Positions 11,447 through 20,131 of a stretch of DNA of 64,000 bases are shown in pieces. The notes under the pieces are model-generated. The model saw only the letters and a program-made list of their open reading frames with translations, made no database searches and was not told the origin of the DNA. The DNA comes from Calliopum simillimum (lineage: Eukaryota; Arthropoda; Insecta; Diptera; Lauxaniidae). The stretch is taken from NCBI GenBank assembly GCA_951812925.1, contig OX638368.1, positions 81,946,909-82,010,908 on the forward strand. The letters are read 5' to 3'. The first letter of the stretch is position 1. Each line of letters starts with the position of its first letter. Made by a program: the position numbers and the translations under genes.

Positions 11447-11484
11447 GGAATAAAATGTAAACTCCTGCCAAACAGCCTGCAACA
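8752..11484 (-). repeat. 5' LTR of the Ty3/gypsy element (2733 bp)
   Basis: On the element strand it begins TGTTGCAGGC at 11484 and ends CATATAACA at 8752, giving TG...CA termini. From 10009 on it matches the other LTR at 1-1537. The 8752-10008 part has its partner outside the window, so the full length rests on the primer site and the terminal dinucleotides. At 2.7 kb it is far longer than most insect gypsy LTRs. It lacks the 60-65 bp found at about 1255-1320 of the 3' LTR. A plus-strand open frame at 9062-9358 has no coding character. Confidence 0.85.
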
Positions 11485-11747
11485 ACGTTTCTATGATTTT
11501 TACAATATTTTCACTCACAACACGAAAATCGTCGTTTTTGGTGATACCAGACCAGGATAAGTTTTAGAAAAATTATACTGATGTGATGAATTTGAGTGAT
11601 AAGTATTATTTCACATATTATCTGCATTTAAAAGTTAAGAACCCTTAAAAGAAATAGTAAAAAAATTAACTTTAAAAAGTTGCATATTTTTTTACTTTTT
11701 TGATAAAATTGAGCCTTCGTTTTCATTATTAAGGGCCGTTAATAGCA
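11485..11747. other. flanking sequence right of the retrotransposon
   Basis: AT-rich sequence beginning ACGTT, which would be one copy of the target duplication; its partner lies left of the window. No gene or repeat structure was recognised. Confidence 0.4.
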
Positions 11748-12102
11748 GTGTTTCTTTTGACGCGTATATTTAATTAGCAAAATATTTGTATGAAGCGATA
11801 GTTGGCGATAGCAAACGTCGCTTATATCATAATTAAGGATAAAAGTCAGTGCTGCTCATCAAAGATGAGTATTTATCGATAAATTTCAACCAAAAATACA
11901 AAAAAAAATTCAAACAAAACGTCAATGAAATTGATTTTAAAACAAGGCAGAGCAAGATAAAAGGTAAACAGCAATTTTTATTTTTCCGTCAGCTTTCAAA
12001 TTTTCTTCAGTGCTGCCAAACTTTCGGTTGTTGTATTTAATTGTAGATGCGCGTTTTTTTTGTCACACATAATTAATTATATATACGCGTCAAAAGAAAC
12101 AC
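11748..12102. mobile_element. MITE-like element with about 27-bp inverted repeats
   Basis: The left end GTGTTTCTTTTGACGCGTAT is the reverse complement of the right end ATACGCGTCAAAAGAAACAC. The 355-bp interior is AT-rich and has no transposase-like frame, so this is probably a non-autonomous DNA element. No clear target duplication was identified, so family assignment is open. Confidence 0.6.
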
Positions 12103-12609
12103 GGGTAATGACTACAGTATCTTATAAAAACCCTTTGCTTTTTAAAGGTATAGTAATGTCACACTATAAATATTTCAATTTAATTAAATCATTCTTTTGG
12201 GTCTTGTTTTTTTTTTCTTTTAAAACAATTATAAATAAAAGAAAATTCTGCAGTAAGACTTAAAAAAAAACATTTTTTTTATCGTCATAGTACAATAATT
12301 TGGAAGAATTAAATCATGTTACCTGGAAAGTTTTGCGGGATTTTCGCAAATGAGTTATTTTATAGATTTCAATGTGCTCTTTCAACTTTGCTACCTCGAG
12401 TCGTTTTCGCTCGTGCCGCCATATTGGAAAAATGGCGTCCAGAATCAATTTTTTACAAATATCTCTTTAACGGTTATATTAAGAGAAAAATATTGTGGCG
12501 CAATAATGTAGCTTATACAAATTTCTATTAAAGTTTTTGTACGAAACAGGAGATATCCTAATTCCAAATTTAAAAAAATAGTAAATTGTGCATGCCGCTT
12601 ATGAGTAGG
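12103..12609. other. AT-rich spacer, no gene recognised
   Basis: A small palindrome-like stretch (CCATATTGG...ATGG near 12418) is present, but there is no credible reading frame or transposon end up to the inverted-repeat element that begins at 12610. Confidence 0.4.
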
Positions 12610-13746
12610 CACAGTGATGTGTTGAGCTTAAAATTAAAGTAACTCATGAACGGTGAGTCACACGTTTAAAGTGAAAGTACTTATTTATAGGAAATTGGTT
12701 GCACTATAAGCTACACATTGTTTTTTTTAAACGTATAACTTATAGTTTAGGAGATATTTCTTCAACAAACCTAAAATTTAGAAAAAACCGTTTTTTCAAA
12801 ATAACTCCGAAACGGTTCGTCCTAGAAAAAAAATTGTTCATGCATTTTGTAAAACGTTCAACTCCCTATAAGAGTCTTTTCGAACAGTGTTTTCGTCAGA
12901 CTTACCCTGCATGAGATATAGCGACTTGAAAATCATTCAAAATTGAACATAGTGGGGCGCATAGCACAGTGCGACACATGAAAAGTGAACTAAAAACCGT
13001 CATAAGGCGTCGAAAGTACTCGCCGAAACAAGTAATTCTGCCAGAGCGTTTTGCAAAGTTGGCTCATATAAGGATTTTATTGCCAAATCCGTTTTTTGCC
13101 TCAAATTGGATTTTGAGCGATTTTTTCATATGGCTATATCTCGGTAACGAGCCGAAAATATTGTTTTGATGACTTCAGCAATGTTGTAGCTATTGAATAG
13201 AAGAAAAAAATTGCCGAACAAACTTAACTGAAAAAAATTCATCTAGTGCCCTAAAATCGCAAAAACCATTTTCTTAGTATTTTTCAACTTTTTTGATAAA
13301 TAACTTGACATCGAACCACAAATAAGCTGTTTTTTTTTCTTTTTCGCTTTATTTCAAAACAAAAAAATATTTTCAATTCATTTTCCAGCGACTATTACAT
13401 ATAAAATATGAGTATATTTATATGTATGACAAAAACTTAGTGGAATTTTTCAACAGATGGCGTTAGTGAAATACGTATTGAGCTTTACATTTTTTTGTAC
13501 TTTTCCCTAGCAGAAAAACTTTTTCATGTTAAGTTTTACAATGTTTCCAATGCAAATGTTTTTTATGCACTCAAATCCCGTTAAGCGCGCCCTTCTGGGA
13601 AGTTAGTTCAACACGGGCCGGAGCGTATAAACTGGGGATATTTACTGGGGATATTTTGACGCGTCTTTTTTGAGAAAATAATAATAACAGAGTGAAATTG
13701 AAAGTGAATAACATTTTAAAAACAGAACAATATTGAAAATTTCAGT

Positions 13747-15151
13747 ATGGAAGTTACCAAGTGCCCAAAATTAGACAATTTTTGTTATGTTTGTGGTCAT
13801 ATAGTGCCAAAAAAAGATAATAAGGAGAGAAAAAATTATTTGAGTAATGAATTCAAAACAGCATACAAACATTATTTTGATGAACCTGATTCAAGTGGTC
13901 TAAATTATACGCCGAGCACTGTTTGCAAAAGTTGTTAAATAAAATAGGAAAACATTTTCCCTTTGTGAAGCCAATAACTCAACGAACTGAAACTACTGTT
14001 TTCACCAATCCAACTGATGTGTATGATATTGATTGGCTACCCGATGATGAAGATGATAGACCACAGCCGCTAACACAACCGGAAATGGATTATATTGTGG
14101 CTAAGTTGAATTTATCTCAACAAAATTCTCAAATGTTGACAGGATTTTTGAAGCTTAGAAAACTCACACAGCCAAATGTTAACTCCACAGCATACCGAAA
14201 ACGCCAAGCTGAATTTCAAACGTTTTATACCGTTAACGATGAAGATACGTTCTCTTACTGCCATGATATTCCTGGTCTAGTGAATAAATTGGGAATGCAG
14301 TATGACGGTAATGAGTGGCGATTATTTATTGATGGCTCAACTTCAAGTTTGAAGGCTGTGTTGTTACACGTAACAAACCAAAAACCATCCATTCCAATAG
14401 GATTTGGCATAAATATGAAGGAAACGTATGAAACATTGCGCGAAATATCGGTGAAAATCAAATATGAAGAACAGAAATGGAAGATTTGTTGTGACTTAAA
14501 GGTCATAAACATATTACAAGGTGTCATAGAAAAGGGCGGTTTTCCAACATACTTTTGCTTCCTTTGCGATTGGAATTCACGATACAAAGGTGGCTAATAT
14601 CAAAAAAGAGATTGGATACTAAGAACCCAAGATAATCAAGACGGATTAAGATTATTCAATGATCCAATAATACAGGACGTCACCGACATATTACTGTCAC
14701 CGCTCCATACAAAATTGGGTATCGCTGGGAAATTGATCGAAGTGATAGTTAAGGATGTTCCTGGCGCATTCTAATATTTGAAAACCATCTTTCCAAAACT
14801 CGCAATGAAATAATTAGAGCGGGTACGTATTTGTTATCATATATTTTTATGTTTATCTGCAGTGATCAACACTTCGCTCGATTCATATTTCTAATAAATT
14901 TTGTGTTTTTTTTATTTCATGCAGGTGTAATGCAGGGACCGGATATAAGAAAATTAATGAACAGCGAAGAATTTACAAACGCGCTGAGTGGTGGTAACCG
15001 GCGTGCCTGGTTTGCATTGAAAGCAGTGATCGAGGGCATTTTAGGAAAGACACGCGTCCCGGAAGACGAGATAAAGAAAAGAGTTCGTGATATGGCAACA
15101 ATGTCTTCTGATTTAGATGATGATTTCGAACCTTCCACGAAAAAAATGTGA
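13747..15151 (+). pseudogene. broken gene of the inverted-repeat element, family not identified
   Basis: The gene starts with ATG at 13747 and a short Cys-containing segment (CYVCGHIVPKK), then shifts frame near 13923. A 224-codon frame continues to 14597. After a TAA it reads on in the same frame (YQKRDWILRTQDNQDGLRL, then SPLHTKLGI) to about 14822, with further stops. A GT-AG intron fits 14823-14924, and the last exon (GVMQGPDIRKLMN to KKM) ends at 15151. The motif order (FIDGS, LKAVLLH, SIPIGFG, WKICCDLKV, CFLCDW, SPLH, KLG) resembles, from memory, a multi-copy uncharacterised arthropod protein family. Enzymatic function is unknown; a transposase role is only suggested by its place between inverted repeats. 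Confidence 0.6.
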
Positions 15152-15989
15152 ATTTCAGAACCACAACCGACAACTTCAACTGATTTCTAAGATTAATATA
15201 TTTTTATCTCTTTTTCATATTACTTTTTAGTTCTTTTTCATAATGTTTTTACCTCTTATTCATGCAAAAATGAATTGAAAAATATTCTTTTGTTTTGAAA
15301 TAAAGCGAAAAAGGAAAAAAACAGCTTATTTGTGGTTCGATGTCGAGTTATTTATCAAAAAAGTTGAAAAATACTAAGAAAATGGTAAAAAATGGTAATT
15401 TTTGCGATTCTAGGGCACTAGATGAATTTTTTTCGGTTAAGTTTGTTCGGTATTTTTTTTTTTTTCTTTTCAATAGCTACAACATTGCTGAAGTCATCAA
15501 AACAATATTTTCGGCTCGTTACCGAGATATAGCCATATGAAAAAATCGAAAAATCGCTCAAAATCCAATTTGAGGCAAAAAACGGATTTGGCAATAAAAT
15601 CCTTATATGAGCCAACTTTGCAAAACGCTCTGGCAGAATTACTTGTTTTGGCGAGTACTTTCGACGCCTTATAACGGATTTTAGTTCACCGTCAATGACT
15701 TGAAAAATGTTGCACTGTGTAGTACAATGTTCAATTTTGAATGATTTTCAAAACGCGATTTCTCATGAACGGTAAGTTGGACAAAAAAAACAGTTCGAAG
15801 AGACCTTTATAGGGAATTGATCATTCTATAACATGCGAGGAAATTTTTTTCTTCTAGGACGAACCGTTTTGGAGACATTTTGAAAAAATGTTTTTTTTTC
15901 TAAATTTCAGGTTTGGTAAAAAATATCTCCAAAACTATCAGTCATGCGAAAAAAAAACAAAGTTTATTCATACAAATCTATGTTGGCAA

Positions 15990-17132
15990 TTCGGAAATAA
16001 TGATTTGTAAAAATTATGTTCGTACGTACAACTTAATAATAATAAAAAAAATTTGAAATTTTTATTATAAGATAATTAAATTGAAATATTTAAGTAAACA
16101 CAATTTATATAATGAAAAGGAGAGAAATGGTTACTGTGTTAGGAAAAGATAAAGTGATTGCCTAAACATACCTTCACCCTTAATAATTTTTATATTGATT
16201 GGAAGAGAATTCCATAGTGTTATGACATTAACGAAGAACAAACGAGATGAGTTTAAAAAGTTGAATCGAGGGATAATTAACAAATGGTTTCTAACTAAAT
16301 GACTGAATTGGAGTTTATCATACAAGTAGGATGGAGTTTTGCTTTGGATAAGATTGTGAAGAAATATATAGTTTCTGAACATAAGATATGTAGTTATGCT
16401 ACACCCTAAGATTTTTTTGCTAAAATTTGACACATGATCATATCTGCGAAGTCCATACACATATCGAGTTGCATGATTAAAAGCGATTTCTAAATTCAAT
16501 CTGGAACTCGAATCAAGTTTACTGTACACCGTATCTGAGTACGTAATAATCGGAACTATTAACTGGATAACTAATTTACGTTTTGTTTCTATGGGTGTAA
16601 AATTAGCCGACATTCTTAAATTGCGCAAGGTGCAGTATATCTTTTTTACAATGTTATTCACATGATAATGCATGATAGTGTAGAATTAATCAAAAAACAC
16701 AGGCTTCGTACTTTATTTGTTAGTTGGAGCATTTCCTCAGCAATATACAAATGAGGTATGTCTTGTAGACAGACTTTATCTTTAGCAATGGGTAAAACAA
16801 AGGATTTTTTTGCATTAAGCTGAAGATAATTTTTTGCAGCCCATTCTTTGATTGATTTAAGATCCTCGTTTAATCTACACCCAAGGTCTTCTAAGAGACC
16901 TGGCCTTTTTATAGCATTTTTAACACTTCTAGTGAACCAAGGACAGGAAGTTTTCTGTATTAATATGCGTCGAATCGGAACATGTTGTTCATAGATTCTT
17001 TTAATAGCATTAGTAAAAATTTCGAGCTTTTCATCAACGGTTTCTTTATACAAAACATCATTCCAAGAGGTCGAGTTTAAATCAATATAGAGAGCATTAA
17101 AGTTAATCGATTTGTAATCACGATATGTATAC
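15990..17132 (-). mobile_element. internally deleted LINE inserted in the right inverted repeat
   Basis: Minus-strand frames 17053-16658 and 16673-16131 carry the pre-RT segment CPWFTRSVKNAIKR, then jump directly to sequence that normally follows the YADD motif (LNEDLKSIKEWAAKNYLQLN). They then run through the RT thumb to the stop at 16131. The RT core is missing, and a stop plus frameshift separates the two frames. The C-terminal part (HYHVNNIVKKIYCTLRNL, WNSLPINIK) resembles the LINE at 44575-46890, so both belong to related families. Flanking sequence is the split inverted repeat, which gives the insertion limits to within tens of bases. Confidence 0.7.
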
Positions 17133-17215
17133 CCCTATAAATAAATATTTTTACTTTAAATGTGTGACTCACCGTTCATGAGTTATCGTAATTTTAAGCT
17201 AAACTCATCACTGTG

Positions 17216-17570
17216 AGGGGGGGCACGGACGGACTGCGGAACTTCGACAGGTAGCCAGGTAGCTTTGTAGCATTGAAGACTAGACAGCCCGGGACAGGGG
17301 GTAAAGTGGCACCAATTAAGGCAACTATTGTAGCGGATCCTTTGCGAACTTGTCTCCCGCATATAGCGCAGGTCCAAATTCTGGGTCCCGGATTTGGCTC
17401 GATTCTGGCTCTAACTAGTAGGATGCGGAGCAAGTTAGCCGGGAGAACTTGCCCCATAAATAAAAAGGATAAATTTGAATTCCAAAGTACAAACCTTTTG
17501 TTGTCGTTGGGGATGCGATTCCTGGCCTCCCAAAGGGAGGGTGTCTCAGGGACGTAGACCCGATCGCAAT
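17216..17570 (-). mobile_element. LINE 5' fragment with 2A-like motif and zinc finger
   Basis: Within a longer minus-strand open frame, the segment from about 17560 to 17216 encodes LLVRARIEPNPGP followed by CAICGRQV. A 2A-like ExNPGP motif followed by a small zinc finger is known near the N-terminus of several non-LTR retrotransposon ORFs. The fragment is short and ends in a G-rich stretch at the inverted-repeat end. The family is undetermined. Confidence 0.5.
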
Positions 17571-18900
17571 AGGAGAGTAGTGTTTTTGTGAAAAATCGAT
17601 GAAATTTTTTCTCTATGTTCCGCCATTTTGTCAAATTAAATTTTTTTAATTTTTGTTTCCGGATTCCTGTGGCATTTTGAAACGTTATTCCAATTTCCAT
17701 TTTTAAATTTGGAAAATTTACAAAGTGGCGGCCATTTTTTGAAAAATCTTTAAAAGGGGATTTTCTCAAAATAGTATTTTTTTTATTATTTTTTTTTTTA
17801 GTAAGGTGGATGAAAAACAAACGTTTTGTAAAAGACTGGTTTTGCGCTTAATGGTTGTGAGAGCCGCGGGAACTTTTTTCTAAAAAATCACGTGTCAATT
17901 TTTTTAACTTTATTTTGTGCTTTGATTTCCGCCCACTATGTAGCCAAAAAAAAATTTTAAAGTAGAAGAACATAACTTCATTGCTTAGAAAAAACGAGGT
18001 ATACAAAAAAAAAACAATATTTCTCATATAAATCACAAGAAATGACGACCATGTTTTGAAAAATCTTAAAAAATTATTTTCCAAAAAAAAATTTTTTTTT
18101 TCTTAAAATTTTTTTTACGGAAATCTTTTGAAATGTGGATTCGTTTTTCGAAAGATTTCCATAAAAAATATTACAAAATTTATTTTTGACAAAATAGCGG
18201 AACTTAGAAAAAAAAAAAATGCAAAAGCACTTTTTTGACACTCTGAAGTTCCATGCCCATAACTTGCAAAAAAAAATGTTTACCGTGTTTGTTTTTTTGC
18301 CAGTTTAATTACAAACAAAATGAGCCATGTCGGATAATAATCGGTGGTTGTTCAACAAAATTACATGTATACTAAAACACAAGACTCAATAGGAGTCGAT
18401 GTTCACCCTTATGTGCGACATTGTTACCACAAAAACAAACTGCTTTTTGACACAGTTAATTTTATTAAAATAAATTATTTAATATTTATGCATAATATGG
18501 GGTGCAATTTGCCAATTTATAATTTTACGATAATTTATTACAAAAAAAAAAAAAAAAACTTAATAGTACCAATGAGAATAGTAGCAATAATTAGTATAAT
18601 TTATGTATACATTTATACGATTACTCCCCGTTTTATTTAAGTATTTAATGTATGAATCTTGCGTTATGTATCAAAATGTTTTAGGATAAAATCTAAGTAT
18701 ATTTATTAATTAATGAACAAAATAAGAAAAGACCAAGAGATTAAGTAAGTAATAGGATAGAAATAATAACTATATTAAAAAATATTTCAAATATCAATAA
18801 TATAACAGTTTTAGCATCTTGCAATGTTGCCTATATTTTGAGCCACTGGCTCCTTTTTTCTCTCTCTAAACCTTAAATGCAACTCTCAATTTAATTCAAT
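17571..18900. other. AT-rich intergenic DNA downstream of puf
   Basis: Long A/T homopolymers and short repeated phrases (for example GAAAAATCTT) fill this stretch. Open frames at 17848-18084 and 18344-18640 are low-complexity and show no family signature. It separates the LINE relic from the likely end of the puf transcript. Confidence 0.4.
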
Positions 18901-19324
18901 GTTACAATTTTAAAGGCTTAATTTCTAGCACTTTAACAAAATACATAGTGAATGCTTTATTTAAATCTAATATTTGTAGTTAAAAAAAGTTTTCATCATT
19001 TTTGTTATTTTTATTATTATTATTATTAATATTTAAATTTATTTAAGAATTCTAGCTTCAACACTTTTCAATCGAAATTTCTAATCATTTGATACAACCT
19101 TAGGTTGCATATTAACTTGACCTTGGGTCAGAAATTCTTGTATAAAAAAAAAAACTTTAAAAATGAGTGTACTTTTTGTGTAAATATAGAAGAAAAGTAT
19201 AAATAAAAAAGATTACATATATGCGAATAGCTGTGCACTTTAAAATATTAAAATTAACAACCCTTCTTCTTCATGCGACCGATTACAACATATTGACCAA
19301 CTACAGCGAACGAAGTCTGAATAG
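18901..19324 (-). other. puf: probable puf 3' UTR
   Basis: Downstream of the stop at 19325 the minus strand is AT-rich with several AATAAA hexamers (TTTATT on the plus strand near 18957, 19010 and 19038). Any of these could end the transcript. The boundary is inferred from these signals only. Confidence 0.45.
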
Positions 19325-20131
19325 CTATTTGTCTGATGTAGATGCTGGTAAAGTTACAGCAGCAGCAGCAGCTTTTTTAGCAACACCCTCAGTACCATGG
19401 CTGGTTGCTGCAATGTTTAAAATGGGTGACGAAACCGTTTTTGAGAGCGGTTCTTGTGCAACATTAGCTGTATTAGTTTCATCACTAGCGCTACTCTCTA
19501 TTGCTGTCGTTGCATCAGCATCTTTTTCACCTTCTTCCATTGGTGAAGGAGAACATTCATCCTTTTGCATTAGAACTAAAATGCTTTTAATATAGGTCTC
19601 CATTGTAAGCAGCAATTTAATACGCTTCTCATGCTCTTCTGCTAGCTTATCTTCGGCAGTTTTTTTATTAACATTCTTGATAATGCTAAGATTTGTATTT
19701 TTCAGACTTGTTGAAGCTTGTTGTGTTGTGGTGGTTGAAATCCGGTCTTGTTCTTTATTTTCATCGTTGGGTTCATCTGTAGTCTTCAATTCAGTTTTAG
19801 ATGTATCCTCACAAGCGTCTTTATGTTTAAGTGTATCTGTTGTTGTTGTAGCTGTTATATTTTCCATTTGTGTTATGTCGCCAGACATTTGGTCTTCGTT
19901 ATCCTTTGAACAATCCTTGTTGTCCTCCGAAAAAGATTCTTCTGTTGGAATCGGTGTCGTTTCCATTCGTTCAGCCTCTTCCTCTTCTACTTCAGTCGGT
20001 GTCGTTTGATCTGTGGTTTCTTTTGTCTTAGCAACTTTCGATTCTGTTGGATCAGTCTCTTTGGCTGCTGGTTTGACAGTTTCCAACAATGTGTTAGCTT
20101 GTCCCAATTTAATTTTTTTATTTGGGAACAT
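19325..20131 (-). CDS. puf: puf last exon, acidic C-terminal tail
   Basis: This 807-nt exon encodes 268 residues and the stop TAG. It is rich in Glu, Thr, Ser and Lys, ends with an Ala run (KKAAAAAVTLP), and has no folded-domain signature. The 3' splice site has two AGs in tandem (TTTTAGAG). Only use of the second keeps the frame after ...DESD; the first would lead to an early stop. Such low-complexity tails are common in large USPs and often vary between species. Confidence 0.82.
   Translation of the reverse strand: MFPNKKIKLGQANTLLETVKPAAKETDPTESKVAKTKETTDQTTPTEVEEEEAERMETTPIPTEESFSEDNKDCSKDNEDQMSGDITQMENITATTTTDTLKHKDACEDTSKTELKTTDEPNDENKEQDRISTTTTQQASTSLKNTNLSIIKNVNKKTAEDKLAEEHEKRIKLLLTMETYIKSILVLMQKDECSPSPMEEGEKDADATTAIESSASDETNTANVAQEPLSKTVSSPILNIAATSHGTEGVAKKAAAAAVTLPASTSDK

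Larger units (their letters stand above)
1..11484 (-). mobile_element. Ty3/gypsy LTR retrotransposon, nearly complete
   Basis: Read on the minus strand: 5' LTR (11484-8752), primer-binding site (8748-8737), leader, gag (7947-5758), pol (5848-2396) in the -1 frame, a noncoding tail with a tRNA-Lys-like segment, and the 3' LTR (1537 to beyond position 1). gag and pol have no internal stop. The domain order protease, reverse transcriptase, RNase H, integrase is diagnostic of Ty3/gypsy. No env-like reading frame lies between pol and the 3' LTR. The very long LTR together with tRNA-Lys priming recalls the Ulysses/Osvaldo lineage of Drosophila; that placement is an inference from memory, not an alignment. 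The element sits downstream of puf, in the same orientation. Confidence 0.93.
12610..17215. mobile_element. DNA element with about 775-bp imperfect terminal inverted repeats, broken internal gene
   Basis: Left arm 12610-13384 and right arm 15267-15985 plus 17133-17215 are imperfect reverse complements over almost their full length. Shared blocks include the region around CATGAACGGTGAGTC, the block with TAGGACGAACCGTTT on the right, and the block AAATAAGCTGTTTTT. The outer ends read CACAGTGATG and CATCACTGTG. The right arm is interrupted by a LINE fragment (about 15990-17132). Between the arms lies a degraded gene (13747-15151). A third, diverged copy of the left arm occurs alone at 56700-57000, so this is a repeat family. 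I could not settle a target duplication, so the superfamily is unassigned. Confidence 0.75.

Noticed and set aside
13923..14597. 224-codon frame as an intact independent gene
   Set aside because: The preceding frame ends with the same protein's N-terminus and coding similarity continues past the stop, so it is one broken gene.
18344..18640. 98-codon plus-strand frame downstream of puf
   Set aside because: AT-rich composition, a Lys run from poly-A and no recognisable family.
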